Origin: Vibrio sinaloensis DSM 21326
Lineage (GTDB): Bacteria; Pseudomonadota; Gammaproteobacteria; Enterobacterales; Vibrionaceae
Assembly: GCF_000189275.1 (NCBI RefSeq)
Contig: NZ_AEVT01000080.1
Coordinates: 1 to 45,291, forward strand
Direction of reading: 5' to 3'
Length of the DNA stretch: 45,291 bases
The position numbers and the translations under genes were made by a program. Each line of letters begins with the position of its first letter. The stretch's first letter is position 1. A model generated the notes under the pieces. The model ran no database searches, had not been told where the DNA came from, and saw nothing but the letters and a program-made list of their open reading frames with translations. Shown piece by piece: positions 1 through 9,545 of the stretch.

Positions 1-11
1 TTATTTAGACA

Positions 12-38
12 AACCCAGCTTATTGCTGGGTTTTGTTG
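12..38. terminator. Rho-independent terminator at the window edge
   Basis: An 8-bp perfect stem (AACCCAGC at 12-19 and GCTGGGTT at 25-32) with a 5-nt loop is followed by a T-rich stretch on the plus strand. It probably ends a gene lying to the left of the window. The minus-strand tail is also moderately T-rich, so the direction is uncertain. Confidence 0.6.
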
Positions 39-98
39 TTTCTAAGCTTTATTACGCTGCCCTGCTTTTCCATTTGTGCACTTTTGGCGCTTTAAAAT

Positions 99-127
99 AA
101 AAAATCCAGCCGAAGCTGGATTTTTTC
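99..127 (-). terminator. Terminator of the distal flagellin gene
   Basis: A 6-bp GC-rich stem (TCCAGC at 105-110, GCTGGA at 115-120) closes a CGAA/TTCG tetraloop and has A and T runs on either side. On the minus strand it lies about 40 bp after the flagellin stop codon and ends in a U-run. The symmetry means it could work in both directions. Confidence 0.8.
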
Positions 128-165
128 AATAGTCATGACTTTTTGTGTGCTAACGGATCACTTCC

Positions 166-1299
166 TTAGCCTAAAAGCCCCAACGCTGAGTTGGGCGCTT
201 GCTTTGCTTGTGCTAAAACAGAGCTGGATGCTTGAGTCAAAATCTGAGACTTAGTCAATGCTGTTGTTTCTTTCGCAAAGTCTGTGTCTTTAATTCGGCT
301 CTTAGACGCGTTCACGTTTTCATTGATGTTGTCTAAGTTGTTAATCGCATGATTGAAACGGTTTTGGAACGCACCCAACTCGGCACGATGACTATCAACA
401 AACTTCAGTGCCGCATCGACAATCGCAACAGATTGCTGTGCTCCACCGACACTTCTAACATCGATAGTATCGACAGTAACGGCTTGCGCATCACCAATGC
501 CTAGGTCTCCAGCTAAGCTACCACCAAACGTCGCTTCTCCTTCCACTTTGTTATTGTCAGTGAACAGCTGCAGTTGTCCATCTTGATCAACCGAGGCTTT
601 TACTAGGTCCGTTTGACCATTAATGTAAGTAGCAAGTTCCTCAATATCATCGCCCGCTTTCGCGTTGATCTCAATGTTTTGCTCTTGGCCAAACTTATCG
701 GTCAGATTAATGGTTAGGTCATTAGAACCAGCTTGAACAGCCCAGTTTGCATCTTGACCGTTCTCAGCAATGTAACTGTTACCACCCATCATAGTGTTGT
801 CGCTACGCATGTTCTTCATGGTAAGCATAACCGCTTCACCGTTGTCCGCACCAATCTGGAAAGACTTGGTAGCGAACGTTCCGTTTAGCAGCTTGTTACC
901 ACCAAATGATGTGGTTTCTGCTATACGATTCAGTTCATCATTCAGTGCGGTAATCTCTTCTTGAATCGCCACACGTTCAGATTTCGAGTTTGAGCCGTTA
1001 GCAGATTGCAGTGACAAGTCACGCATACGTTGCAGTATGTTAGTTGTCTCATTCATCGCACCTTCTGCTGTTTGCGCCATAGAAATACCATCATTGGCAT
1101 TTCGCACGGCAACATCTAAGCCTCGGCTTTGCACGTTCAATCGGTTTGAAATTTGCAGACCAGCAGCATCATCTTTTGCGCTGTTGATCTTAAACCCTGA
1201 AGATAATCTCTCCATCGAGGTTTGCTGTGCAGTAGAAGCAGCATTTAAATGTCTTTGTGCTGTCATTGCCGCAACGTTGGTATTTACATTAACCGCCAT
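166..1299 (-). CDS. flaC: Polar flagellin (second flagellin of the cluster)
   Basis: Flagellin subunit of the polar filament, 377 residues. The N-terminal D0/D1 region (about residues 1-140) carries the standard motifs [21 protein letters not shown] and [11 protein letters not shown]. The C-terminal D0 helix ends in [16 protein letters not shown]. The middle (about 170-300) is the variable, surface-exposed part. The start at 1299 was chosen because AGGAGA lies just upstream; 23 further in-frame codons upstream lack flagellin character. A sigma-28-like promoter lies at 1391-1417, so it should be a late gene released by FlgM export. The symbol follows V. cholerae, where FlaC is the second gene here; V. 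parahaemolyticus uses different letters for the same position. The family call is certain, the letter is not. Confidence 0.95.
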   Translation of the reverse strand: MAVNVNTNVAAMTAQRHLNAASTAQQTSMERLSSGFKINSAKDDAAGLQISNRLNVQSRGLDVAVRNANDGISMAQTAEGAMNETTNILQRMRDLSLQSANGSNSKSERVAIQEEITALNDELNRIAETTSFGGNKLLNGTFATKSFQIGADNGEAVMLTMKNMRSDNTMMGGNSYIAENGQDANWAVQAGSNDLTINLTDKFGQEQNIEINAKAGDDIEELATYINGQTDLVKASVDQDGQLQLFTDNNKVEGEATFGGSLAGDLGIGDAQAVTVDTIDVRSVGGAQQSVAIVDAALKFVDSHRAELGAFQNRFNHAINNLDNINENVNASKSRIKDTDFAKETTALTKSQILTQASSSVLAQAKQAPNSALGLLG

Positions 1300-1390
1300 A
1301 GTGGTCTCTCCTATTGATTTTCCGTTACCCGGAACTTCCGAAAGCTTTCCGACGTCTCGGAAAACCAATGAGTTCTCTCAAAGTACCTTT

Positions 1391-1417
1391 ATAGCGACAT
1401 AAAATTGGTCAACTTTA
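1391..1417 (-). promoter_or_regulatory. Sigma-28 (FliA) promoter of the distal flagellin
   Basis: On the minus strand the sequence reads TAAAGTTG-N11-GTCGCTAT. The enteric FliA consensus is TAAAGTTT-N11-GCCGATAA, and the spacer length is exact. It lies about 90 bp upstream of the flagellin start. The same element type precedes flgM at 17072-17098. Late, FliA-dependent expression is an inference from this match. Confidence 0.8.
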
Positions 1418-1661
1418 GAACAAAAAGTGGATTAATTAGCCATATCAACGCTATTTCATTGAAAACTTGATCAAATAAATAAATATGAAATTTGATGCTA
1501 AAGTTTTCAGCACTTTGGTCGGGGAGAGATTGAGTTTAATGATGGAACATAACAGGCACGATGCCTCTACATGGAAACGACGTGGATTGGCCGCTTTCAA
1601 TGAAGCTCTTAGGTTTGATTGCTTTAAATACGCTTAGATTACCAGATAGGCGCAATGTGAC

Positions 1662-1702
1662 AGAAAAGAAAAAGCCCCTTTTCCTTTGAGAGAACTGGGG
1701 CT
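1662..1702 (-). terminator. Terminator downstream of the proximal flagellin
   Basis: On the minus strand the arms AGCCCC and GGGGCT (1697-1702 and 1673-1678) are followed by TTTTTCTTTTC. It lies about 180 bp after the proximal flagellin stop codon, so that mRNA has a long 3' untranslated part or another processing site. Confidence 0.65.
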
Positions 1703-1879
1703 AGAGGGTAGCCATGCAATGTGGAGATCGAGAGAAATGATCATAGCTTGGCTATTTTACATAGACATCACGCTTAAGAGACAGGAGTGAGAGAGAGCCT
1801 CATAAAACGCTAATCTATGCTTGCCGCAATCTCTCCACTAGCCCCACGTCTGGGAATACACTAGTGAAGATATTTGCTG

Positions 1880-3019
1880 TTACTGCAATAGTGACATTGC
1901 AGAGTTTGGCAACTGTTTTGCTTGGGCTAGTATTGAAGTACCAGCTTGTTGCAGAATTTGTGCTTTGGTCATCGCAGTCGTTTCTTTTGCGAAATCGGTA
2001 TCGCGAATACGGCTGTTTGATGCCTCTACGTTTTCTTGGATGTTCGCCAAGTTATTAATACTGTGGCTTAGTCGGTTTTGCTTCGCACCCAGGTCGGCAC
2101 GCTGAGAATCAACGTACTGTAGAGCTGAGTCGATAATACCAACTGCATTTTGCGCTCCACCCACACTTCTTACATCAATGCTTTGGACTGTTGTTTGAAC
2201 ACCCGGACCACCGTTAAGTCCTAGCTCACCCGCCAAACCACCAGAAATGCTTAGGTCACTCTTGAGCTCAGCCTGTGATGCGAAGATTTGTAGTTTACCT
2301 TCCTGATCGACAGACGCTTTTACCAGATCAGTCTGACCGTTGATGTACGTGGCAAGTTCCTCGATATCATCACCGTCTTTCGCCAAGATATCGATAGTCA
2401 CTAGATCACCATCTTTACCGGTGAACTCTAGTTTGAGGTCGCGAGCATTTGCCGGTACGCCCCAGTCTTTGCCTTTCCCTTGCTCAGAGATAAAGCTTTG
2501 ACCACCCATACGGAAGTCATCAGCACGAATGCTCGTTAAGCCCATGATGATCGCCTCACCAGAACTTGCACCGATTTGGAATGAAGCCTCACCAAACGTA
2601 CCGTTAAGTAGCTTACGACCACCGAAAGATGTGGTTTCTGCGATACGGTTTAGTTCGTCTTGCAGTGCCGACACCTCTTCATTGATCGCTGTACGTTCAG
2701 AATCCGAGTTGGTACCGTTAGCCGATTGCAATGACAAGTCGCGCATACGTTGTAAGATGGCGGTTGACTCGTTCATCGCACCTTCAGCAGTTTGCGCAAT
2801 GGAAATACCATCATTGGCGTTACGCATTGCCACATCAAGACCACGAGACTGAGCCGTTAAACGGTTCGAGATTTGTAGACCCGCAGCGTCATCTTTTGCA
2901 CTGTTGATCTGTTGGCCTGAAGACAAGCGTTCCATTGATGTATTGAGATCGCCAGTTGCCTTATTAAGGTAACGCTGAGCGGTCATCGCTGATACGTTAG
3001 TGTTTACTGTGATGGTCAT
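1880..3019 (-). CDS. flaA: Polar flagellin (first flagellin, FlaA-like)
   Basis: Flagellin of 379 residues. The start [15 protein letters not shown] is preceded by AGGAGA, and 22 upstream in-frame codons are not flagellin-like. The conserved core motifs [18 protein letters not shown] and [11 protein letters not shown] are present, and the C terminus reads [16 protein letters not shown]. The central segment [18 protein letters not shown] closely matches what I remember of V. cholerae FlaA, the one flagellin essential for the filament there. Position directly after flgKL and a sigma-54-like promoter (3284-3299), rather than sigma-28, fit that role: FlaA is the FlrC/sigma-54-dependent flagellin in V. 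cholerae. V. parahaemolyticus naming differs (FlaC at this position). Confidence 0.95.
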   Translation of the reverse strand: MTITVNTNVSAMTAQRYLNKATGDLNTSMERLSSGQQINSAKDDAAGLQISNRLTAQSRGLDVAMRNANDGISIAQTAEGAMNESTAILQRMRDLSLQSANGTNSDSERTAINEEVSALQDELNRIAETTSFGGRKLLNGTFGEASFQIGASSGEAIIMGLTSIRADDFRMGGQSFISEQGKGKDWGVPANARDLKLEFTGKDGDLVTIDILAKDGDDIEELATYINGQTDLVKASVDQEGKLQIFASQAELKSDLSISGGLAGELGLNGGPGVQTTVQSIDVRSVGGAQNAVGIIDSALQYVDSQRADLGAKQNRLSHSINNLANIQENVEASNSRIRDTDFAKETTAMTKAQILQQAGTSILAQAKQLPNSAMSLLQ

Positions 3020-3379
3020 AGTTTGCTCTCCTAGTGAGTTCGCAAGTGCTTGCGAAGCGGCCAGCTTAATCTCATTTGGAAGCACTGACCGTAAATGCCT
3101 TGCTAAGCAGATAACTGCTTAAAACTTGTTCTTTAACTCTGAACTGTATAATTCAAGTTGTATGCCAAGTTATAAAATTTAACCGATTTATTTATTAAAA
3201 CCCTAAAAATCAATAACTTAAAGCTAAATGTTTTTTCTCTACTTTTCCGTTTAATCTCTTTCTTCTCCAAGCGGCAAGTCATTTGCCGCTTATTTGCCAC
3301 CCAATTGCCATAGTGAACTATGTGACTTGTCAGGGGCTCGCTTTGGCACTTAAGGCATAGCACTTAAGGCAGTCAGCGA
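3020..3379. other. 360-bp control region between flgL and the first flagellin
   Basis: It contains a sigma-54-like promoter (3284-3299), three TTGCC elements spaced exactly 11 bp apart (3283, 3294, 3305), a dyad GCGGCAA/TTGCCGC (3271-3289), and a 14-bp-period tandem repeat GCACTTAAGGCA (3346-3357, 3360-3371) just behind the flgL stop. About 250 bp of leader separates the inferred transcription start from the flagellin. An open frame here on the minus strand has no protein-like features. Confidence 0.6.
3284..3299 (-). promoter_or_regulatory. Sigma-54-like promoter of the first flagellin
   Basis: Minus strand TGGCA-AATAAGC-GGCA has the obligatory GG-N10-GC spacing. The -24 box is good; the -12 box (CGGC) departs from TTGC. 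The transcription start would be near 3272, about 250 nt before the flagellin start. In V. cholerae FlrC binds downstream of the flaA start site, and the long leader would allow the same here. The weak -12 box keeps confidence moderate. Confidence 0.55.
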
Positions 3380-4573
3380 CTAGATGTAGTTAAACAGAGT
3401 TAAATCTTTGGTTTTACCAAACGCTTGTTGAGATGCCTGTAACGCTCGTGAGTTTTCGTTGAACTCAATAATCGCAGCTGCGTAATCCAAGTCTTCAAAA
3501 TTACTTTGCGATTTCGCCAACGTCATTTTGAAGTCTTCGTGCTGCTCTTCTTGAATATCCAATGTGCTCAATCGTGCCCCCACATCAGTTCTAGCTTTGT
3601 TCAAATGAATAAACGCGGCGTGAAACTCTTGGGTAATTTGATGTAATTGAGCAGTATTGGATGAATCAGACACTGAGCCCTCAGACAAGGCCATCGCCTC
3701 TTTAAACGTTTCAAAGATGCTATAAGTACGTTGCGGCTCGAGTTCGATCGCATCACCTTTAGTGATTTGACCTTTCACTTGAATCGTCACGTCTTCATAT
3801 TTGATGCCTTTTGAGGGATCAAACGTATCCGCTTGGACAACAGACCCATCGCGTTCGAGTTGGTACCCGTATTTCCCTTCAGGCATATCGACAAAAGTTA
3901 CTTTATAAGTCGACTGATCATCAGGGTTGAGGTTAATCGCACGTTCTAACAGCAGCTCAGATGCTTCTTTCAAATCGTATTTCGGTGAAAAGTCACCGAA
4001 TGGATTATCGATTTCCATAAACAACTTGCTGCCAGGATCATTGATTGGCATCTCAAGGCTGTTTGAAATCTTCATCTTTCTTTGGTAATCGTCACCGGCA
4101 TAAACCACATCGGCGTCTTTATCACGGAAAAATGGCTGATTCTTAGGCTTGGTCCCTGCAAAAATGTAGTTACCAGACTCATCTTGCACATTGACAAGAT
4201 TCAGAAAATTGTTCGATATCTCTTCAATTTCACGACGTTTAGCAAAACGGTCTTCAGGAGAAAGAGCACCGTTGATCATCTCCATCACCGTTCGCTTTGC
4301 CTCATCAGCAAACTCTTCGGCATTGGAAATGATCACTTCGTGGTGCTCTAAGCGATTTCGTGTCAAAACGATCGCATCACTGTATTGACGAAGTTGCTCT
4401 TTCTGCTGGCCAATATTTTGGATGTAATGAGTCGCTAACGGATCATCACTCGCTTTCATGAGCTTCTTACCCGATGCCAGCTGTGCCTGATTATGATGGA
4501 CCTTAGACTCTTGACGTCGCAGATCATTTTGCACCGACTGGTAGTTATGGAAGCTGGAAATTCGATTTAACAT
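3380..4573 (-). CDS. flgL: Flagellar hook-filament junction protein FlgL (HAP3)
   Basis: Second junction protein, placed between FlgK and the filament outside the cell. It has 397 residues, which is usual for Vibrio and longer than the enteric protein. The flagellin-like N terminus MLNRISSFHNYQSVQNDL, the motif QLASGKKLMKASDDPLA and the heptad-rich C terminus (about 330-395) are typical. It begins 9 nt after the flgK stop with a clear AGGAGG-type site, so it is co-transcribed with flgK. No terminator is visible between flgL and the flagellin control region, but a 14-bp tandem repeat follows the stop. Confidence 0.95.
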   Translation of the reverse strand: MLNRISSFHNYQSVQNDLRRQESKVHHNQAQLASGKKLMKASDDPLATHYIQNIGQQKEQLRQYSDAIVLTRNRLEHHEVIISNAEEFADEAKRTVMEMINGALSPEDRFAKRREIEEISNNFLNLVNVQDESGNYIFAGTKPKNQPFFRDKDADVVYAGDDYQRKMKISNSLEMPINDPGSKLFMEIDNPFGDFSPKYDLKEASELLLERAINLNPDDQSTYKVTFVDMPEGKYGYQLERDGSVVQADTFDPSKGIKYEDVTIQVKGQITKGDAIELEPQRTYSIFETFKEAMALSEGSVSDSSNTAQLHQITQEFHAAFIHLNKARTDVGARLSTLDIQEEQHEDFKMTLAKSQSNFEDLDYAAAIIEFNENSRALQASQQAFGKTKDLTLFNYI

Positions 4574-4582
4574 TTACGCCTC

Positions 4583-6457
4583 CTATCTCAATGCCAAAAT
4601 GGTATTAAAGGTATCGTTGGCAGCTTGCATGATACGCGACGATGCCATATACGCTTGTTGGAACTTCATCATATTGGCGGCCTCTTCATCGAGGTTCACC
4701 CCAGAAATAGACGCTACACGCTCTTGAGCGGATTCTTTTTCCAATCTCGAGACATCGGTCAGGCGAGAAGCGGTAGACATTTGCAAACCAACATCAGTAT
4801 TGAGGTTATGGTAAATATCTAGAACCGTTGACTCGCCATCATTAAGCTTTTTCTCAGTCTGAATGTTTTGCATTTTGAGCAAGTTGCCGTTGTCACCTTC
4901 AGAGGGGACAAGGTTTGCCGTGAACTTATCGTTCGGCAATGCGCCACCCGTTAACTCGAACGTCGTACCACCAACAGTGACTGGGCCTGAAGGCGGGTAA
5001 GTTTGCGGTTGCATCAGAATACGCCCTTTGGTGTCTGTAACTGCAAACTGTTTGCCATCTGGTGACACGACCACTTCAAATTCGCGCAACTCTCCAGCCG
5101 TATCTATGCTGAACTTGGCACTGCCTTGGGCAAAAGTTGTTGAGGCCTCATAGCTTTGTGCCGCGATATGGGAAGGATCGTTGGTTTCCATCTGCATCTG
5201 TGCGGCAGAGTTACGCGTAGGACGAATCAGGACTCGTTCACCTGCTGCAAGATCTTCACGAATATCGATACGAATACCATCCAAAGAAATCGCGTCATCG
5301 ACAACGGGAACAATAGACTGCTCACCATTTGGTCGAGTAATGTAGTAGTCACCTCCCGCGTACTGAAGAGAGTACTCACCAGCGACAAGTTGACTGGTGT
5401 CTTCAATATAGACGGCTAAATCAGCGGTCGAGTCTGACGATGTCACCACACGTGACTGAGCGATAATGTCAGAGTTCACATCGGTAAAGATTAAACCACC
5501 AATATTACCGCGCAAATCGAGGCCTTGAGACTGAAGCTTGTTCACATCATAAGAGAAAGCGGCCGCCATCTTGCCGAGTTGGTCCATAAGCTGAGGAATT
5601 TTTTCATCCCGCATGGTCAACATGGCTCCTAACTTACCGTCAATGTCTTTAGAAGTGATCGCTTTGATCCCTTTACCTTCAATCATGGCAAGGCGGCGCT
5701 CATGCACATCAGGGTAGCCCCCAATCATGGTCAACTTACTCGCCTCCGTTCCCGAGACCAAAGTATGTCCGTTACCAATATGGACATTGAAACCTTCTGC
5801 ATTTTTGCGCGGCGTCACCGTGACTTTGGTGTACTCTGATAGTTCGTTAACGAGCTTCTCGTGCTGGTCCATCAAATCATTATGAGGGCCTGGCGTTCGC
5901 ATCATTAAACGGTGTAAGTCGCGGATCTCTAAGGCGAGCTGGTTAATACGCTCAACCCCCAGATCGAGTTTTTTGTTGGTTACATCCGATTGGCGTCGAA
6001 TCGTTTCGTGGAAATCATTGAGGTTTTGGGTAATCAAAGTCGACTTTTCCAATACCACTTTACGTGCACCCACATCGTTTGGGCTATCAGCTAACGATTT
6101 AACGGCATCAAACCATTCGTTGAGGTTTTCGGGGATTTTCTTCGACGACACAGAGGAAAGCATATTAGACAGCATCTCTAGATTCGCTTCATCGTCTAGC
6201 TTATGCGCGTAGTTAGTGGTCGACATATTGAGCTCATTAACGGCAAACTGATCCCACGAGCGGCGAACTTTTTCCACATGTACACCCATTCCGTAGGTTT
6301 CCCCACCGAATTGGCGTGGCATGTTGGTGCCTTGTATCACTGACTGGCGACTGTAACCCTCTGTATTTGCATTAGAGATATTATGGCCAGTAGTGTTCAA
6401 TTGTCTCTGAGCGGTAAGGACACTTTGTGAACCTAAACTCAGTAGGTCTGACGCCAT
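4583..6457 (-). CDS. flgK: Flagellar hook-filament junction protein FlgK (HAP1)
   Basis: First junction protein on the distal end of the hook, exported by the flagellar type III system with FlgN as chaperone. It has 624 residues. The N-terminal flagellar rod/hook motif is visible (LNTTGHNISNANTEGYSRQ, residues 21-39), and the C-terminal motif ISGVNLDEEAANMMKFQQAY lies near residue 590. The central region is the long variable D2/D3 part. It starts a new unit: a near-consensus sigma-54 site lies at 6514-6529, about 57 bp upstream of the start, after the flgJ terminator. Confidence 0.96.
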   Translation of the reverse strand: MASDLLSLGSQSVLTAQRQLNTTGHNISNANTEGYSRQSVIQGTNMPRQFGGETYGMGVHVEKVRRSWDQFAVNELNMSTTNYAHKLDDEANLEMLSNMLSSVSSKKIPENLNEWFDAVKSLADSPNDVGARKVVLEKSTLITQNLNDFHETIRRQSDVTNKKLDLGVERINQLALEIRDLHRLMMRTPGPHNDLMDQHEKLVNELSEYTKVTVTPRKNAEGFNVHIGNGHTLVSGTEASKLTMIGGYPDVHERRLAMIEGKGIKAITSKDIDGKLGAMLTMRDEKIPQLMDQLGKMAAAFSYDVNKLQSQGLDLRGNIGGLIFTDVNSDIIAQSRVVTSSDSTADLAVYIEDTSQLVAGEYSLQYAGGDYYITRPNGEQSIVPVVDDAISLDGIRIDIREDLAAGERVLIRPTRNSAAQMQMETNDPSHIAAQSYEASTTFAQGSAKFSIDTAGELREFEVVVSPDGKQFAVTDTKGRILMQPQTYPPSGPVTVGGTTFELTGGALPNDKFTANLVPSEGDNGNLLKMQNIQTEKKLNDGESTVLDIYHNLNTDVGLQMSTASRLTDVSRLEKESAQERVASISGVNLDEEAANMMKFQQAYMASSRIMQAANDTFNTILALR

Positions 6458-6513
6458 ATTGCCCCCAATAAACCTTTAAAAATCAGTACGAACTAAACCT
6501 TTAAGTTTTATTT

Positions 6514-6529
6514 TGCAATATGTGTGCCA
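6514..6529 (-). promoter_or_regulatory. Sigma-54 promoter of flgKL
   Basis: The minus strand reads TGGCAC-ACATA-TTGCA, a near-perfect match to the TGGCAC-N5-TTGCA consensus. The transcription start would be near 6502, leaving a leader of about 45 nt to flgK. Activation by FlrC is known for this class in V. cholerae and is inferred here. Confidence 0.88.
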
Positions 6530-6537
6530 TTTCGTTT

Positions 6538-6558
6538 GGAAAGTGGAAAGTGGAAAGT
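6538..6558. repeat. Three tandem copies of a 7-bp repeat upstream of flgK
   Basis: GGAAAGT occurs three times without interruption (6538-6544, 6545-6551, 6552-6558) and continues into GG. It lies 9 bp upstream of the -24 box of the flgKL promoter. Further upstream an imperfect direct repeat GGTC(T/A)AA..CGCAAGC occurs at 6570-6584 and 6587-6600. Confidence 0.8.
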
Positions 6559-6611
6559 GGTGTCATTATGGTCTAAGCGCAAGCTAGGTCAAACGCAAGC
6601 CCTCTCTAGTT

Positions 6612-6650
6612 ACAAAAAAGCTCCACTTAGGTTACCCAAAGTGGAGCTTT
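6612..6650 (-). terminator. Terminator of flgJ
   Basis: A 10-bp stem AGCTCCACTT (6619-6628) with AAGTGGAGCT (6639-6648) is followed on the minus strand by TTTTTTG. It ends the flgFGHIJ unit before flgK begins from its own promoter. Confidence 0.88.
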
Positions 6651-6655
6651 GTTGA

Positions 6656-7570
6656 TTACATCTGATCAATCTTCGCTTTAACGCGCAAAACCTTGTCTGC
6701 GTAGTGAGGGTCCGTCGCGTAACCCGCTTGGTGGATACCTCGAATAAACTGTTCGTCATTACCACCATGACGGAGTGCAGTCGTGTAACGTGGATTTTGA
6801 TTGAGGAAGCGTACGTAATCGTTAAAGCTATCTTCAAAGCTATTGTAAGAACGAAATGCCGCTTTCTCTTTGACTGGAACGCCTTGATGGTACTCGAGAG
6901 TTTGTGTCGCGACTTTATCGCCTTGCCAACTCTTGTCCGCTTTGATGTTAAATAGGTTGTTGCTACTACCGCGGCTATTTCCTACCAACTTTTGCCCCCA
7001 GCCAGTTTCCAGCGCAGCTTGAGCCAACAATAGAGAAGAGTCGATCCCCAATGCATTGGCCGCTCTCTCTGCATACGGTCGCATCGAGTCTACAAATGAT
7101 TCTGGGCTATCAAATGAGTGCTGAGGTTGCTCACGTGAAACAGCCATTGGTGCTGCATCAGAGTTTGCTCGCGCTTCTCTTGCCTGATCCACTTTCTTCA
7201 TCATAGCTTCGAAATCAACAGCGTTACTTGCGGCGTTTTTATTCTCAATAGAACCCGATGAAAGCTGAGCAACAATCATGTCTGCCAGCCCCAATGAGCC
7301 CGAGGAACTTAACTCGCTCGACATTTGCTCATCCATCATTTGACGGTAGAACTGCTGATTTTGGCTGTCCATTAAACCCGATTCAAAACTCGCATTCGCA
7401 TCACGCATAGACTTAAACAACATTGAGGTGAATATCGCCTCAAACTGTTTAGCTGCGGCGGTTAATGCGGCTTTTTCGCTACTTTCATCACCGTCTACCG
7501 CTTGCTTACGAAGTTTATCTAAACCCGCGATATCGTGAATAAAGCCGATATCATTACCGTTGTTAATCAT
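6656..7570 (-). CDS. flgJ: Peptidoglycan hydrolase / rod cap FlgJ
   Basis: Bifunctional rod-assembly protein of 304 residues. The N-terminal rod-binding domain (about 35-105) contains AAKQFEAIFTSMLFKSMRDA. The C-terminal glucosaminidase domain (about 155-302) contains LLLAQAALETGWGQ with the expected catalytic Glu188, then NNLFNIKADKSW. It opens a hole in the peptidoglycan layer for the growing rod. The start follows GGAGTAGAGC. It lies 11 nt after the flgI stop and is last in its unit, with a terminator 6 nt after the stop. Confidence 0.96.
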   Translation of the reverse strand: MINNGNDIGFIHDIAGLDKLRKQAVDGDESSEKAALTAAAKQFEAIFTSMLFKSMRDANASFESGLMDSQNQQFYRQMMDEQMSSELSSSGSLGLADMIVAQLSSGSIENKNAASNAVDFEAMMKKVDQAREARANSDAAPMAVSREQPQHSFDSPESFVDSMRPYAERAANALGIDSSLLLAQAALETGWGQKLVGNSRGSSNNLFNIKADKSWQGDKVATQTLEYHQGVPVKEKAAFRSYNSFEDSFNDYVRFLNQNPRYTTALRHGGNDEQFIRGIHQAGYATDPHYADKVLRVKAKIDQM

Positions 7571-7581
7571 GCTCTACTCCA

Positions 7582-8673
7582 TTAGATGATGATCAGCTGG
7601 CCTTCAATCGCGCCGGCTTGTTTCAATGCTTGTAATATCGCCATCAGATCTGATGGGGCGGCACCGACTTCGTTAACAGCTCGAACCAGATCATCCAATG
7701 TTAATCCAGGCTCAAACTTAAACATCTTGCCTTGCTCTTCCGTCACTTGGATATCTGTATCTGGAACGACAACGGTTTCCCCACCACCAAAAGCGTTAGG
7801 CTGGCTGACATTGAGATTCTCTTTAATTGCGACTGTCATACCACCGTGCGTCACCGCCGCTGGTTTCAGGCGAACATGTTTCCCAACCACTATGGTCCCG
7901 GTGCGAGAGTTGACGATGATTTTCGCTGAGCCCTCAGCCGGGTTAAACTCGAGGTTTTCGATCGCAGATAGAAAAGCGACACGCTGGGAAATGTCTCGCG
8001 GTGCACGAACCTTAATCGATGTAGCATCAACAGCCGACGCCATCTGCGGACCTAAGAAGTTATTGACCGCGTCAGCCATGCGCTGCGCAGTGGTAAAATC
8101 AGATTCAAGCAAGTTGAAAGTAATGTAATCACCTCGGCCAAATGGCGACGGGATTTCACGTTCAACCATAGCACCGTTGGAAATCATACCTGCGGTTGGG
8201 TTGTTGCCGACGATCTTAGAACCGTCCGCACCAGTAGCACTAAAGCCGCTGACCACTAAGTTACCTTGGGCGACGGCATAGACTTGCCCATCCAAACCTT
8301 TCAACATGGTCTGCATCAGTGTGCCACCGCGTAGGCTCTTCGCTGAACCGATAGACGAAACAGTCACGTCAATCGTCTGGCCTTGCTTAGAAAAAGCTGG
8401 CAGCTCTGCCGTGACAATAACGGCAGCAACGTTCTTCGTTTTTGGTTTGGTGCCTGGCGGCAATTGAATACCAAAGCTTTGCAGCATAGCGTTAAAGCTT
8501 TGATCCGTAAAAGGAGTTGACTCTCCGGTCCCCGGAAGGCCAGTCACAAGACCATAACCGACTAATTGGTTACTACGTACCCCTGCAACCTGAGCGACAT
8601 CTTTAATGCGCGCAGCGTGAGCCTGTGTGACTAACAAAAGTGTGCTGGCAATGAGTAGAATTAGCTTCTTCAT
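7582..8673 (-). CDS. flgI: Flagellar P-ring protein FlgI
   Basis: Periplasmic P-ring subunit around the rod in the peptidoglycan layer, 363 residues, normal for the family. A Sec signal peptide [20 protein letters not shown] is followed by the mature start [20 protein letters not shown], the highly conserved FlgI opening. Conserved segments [12 protein letters not shown] and the C-terminal [17 protein letters not shown] are intact. Its chaperone FlgA is encoded on the other strand at 16295-17041. The 64-bp gap to flgH has no terminator. Confidence 0.97.
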   Translation of the reverse strand: MKKLILLIASTLLLVTQAHAARIKDVAQVAGVRSNQLVGYGLVTGLPGTGESTPFTDQSFNAMLQSFGIQLPPGTKPKTKNVAAVIVTAELPAFSKQGQTIDVTVSSIGSAKSLRGGTLMQTMLKGLDGQVYAVAQGNLVVSGFSATGADGSKIVGNNPTAGMISNGAMVEREIPSPFGRGDYITFNLLESDFTTAQRMADAVNNFLGPQMASAVDATSIKVRAPRDISQRVAFLSAIENLEFNPAEGSAKIIVNSRTGTIVVGKHVRLKPAAVTHGGMTVAIKENLNVSQPNAFGGGETVVVPDTDIQVTEEQGKMFKFEPGLTLDDLVRAVNEVGAAPSDLMAILQALKQAGAIEGQLIII

Positions 8674-8737
8674 GGGGTACCTTTACTGTAACTCTGGTGT
8701 CGCTTGGCGCCTGTCAGAAAAGCGTCTTCAGGCGAGA

Positions 8738-9520
8738 TTAAAGGGATACATTGAAGAATCGTGCCAAGAATCCAGGCTCTTGCATATCTTGCTGGTTTCC
8801 AGTGCCCGAGTAGCGAATACGAGCGTTAGATACACGATTGGATGCGATGGTATTGTCGAAAGAAATATCATCCGGACGAATCGTGCCGCTTAAACGAATG
8901 TATTCATCACCAGTATTGAGTGTTAACCATTTTTCGCCACGAATCACTAAGTTACCATTACCCAGTACCTCAATGACTTCCACGGTAATCGAACCACTCA
9001 GGCTGTTGCTTTGATTCGCACTCGCGTCCCCGGCAAAGGTATTGGTGTTATTTAAATCATATGAAAAGTTGTAGTCACCGCCGACTTTTAGCTCCTGTCC
9101 CCCAACAAACAGTGGTTCCATAGAGGAGTCATTGGTTTTTGACATATCCGCGTTGGCACTTTTTGCCGCTTTCGTATTCTCATCAAGGGTAACGGTAATA
9201 ATGTCACCAATACCGCGTGGTTTTGAATCGTCGTACAAACTGCTTGATTGAGATGCACTAAACAATGAGCCAGTCTCTGCTGCATAATGTTCAGGCTTGT
9301 GCTTAGGGTGAATAGGAGCCCATGCTGGATCACCGGCAACAGGGTCGTTACGACCACGAAGCGTATCGACGATACCGCTCTGGTCGTCGCCTGACTTATC
9401 CCCTTCCACGGCATCCACTGTGGTTGTTCCACCAATAACATCAGACGTCTCTACTGGCGGCTCTAGCATAGTACAACCAGACATCAAGCCTACAATCATC
9501 ACTGCAAATAAACGATTCAT
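8738..9520 (-). CDS. flgH: Flagellar L-ring lipoprotein FlgH
   Basis: Outer-membrane L-ring subunit of 260 residues. The N terminus is a lipoprotein signal with lipobox LMSGC (Cys16 predicted to be acylated). The family motif [19 protein letters not shown] lies near residues 93-111, and the C terminus [19 protein letters not shown] is typical. In Vibrio this ring also contacts the H ring made with FlgT, FlgO and FlgP, which are encoded in this window. The start follows AGGGTAGGG. It lies 25 nt after flgG. Confidence 0.96.
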   Translation of the reverse strand: MNRLFAVMIVGLMSGCTMLEPPVETSDVIGGTTTVDAVEGDKSGDDQSGIVDTLRGRNDPVAGDPAWAPIHPKHKPEHYAAETGSLFSASQSSSLYDDSKPRGIGDIITVTLDENTKAAKSANADMSKTNDSSMEPLFVGGQELKVGGDYNFSYDLNNTNTFAGDASANQSNSLSGSITVEVIEVLGNGNLVIRGEKWLTLNTGDEYIRLSGTIRPDDISFDNTIASNRVSNARIRYSGTGNQQDMQEPGFLARFFNVSL

Positions 9521-9545
9521 AACCCTACCCTCTTATCTGCCAAGC

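Larger units (their letters stand above)
1300..1879. other. 580-bp intergenic region between the two flagellin genes
   Basis: It holds the sigma-28 promoter (1391-1417) and 5' leader of the distal flagellin, and the terminator of the proximal flagellin (1662-1702). The remaining roughly 170 bp next to the proximal flagellin stop and the stretch 1420-1660 show no coding potential and no element I can name. Confidence 0.6.

Noticed and set aside
3133..3363. A 76-codon minus-strand frame in front of the first flagellin
   Set aside because: It covers the sigma-54-like promoter and leader, is AT-driven (Lys, Asn, Phe rich) and has no ribosome site or protein-like pattern.
7586..8128. A 180-codon open frame on the plus strand inside flgI
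   Set aside because: It is antisense to a conserved, full-length flgI, has no ribosome site and a composition expected from the complementary strand. The same holds for long antisense frames in flgD (12786-13220), flgF (10595-10966) and gltX (24501-24962).
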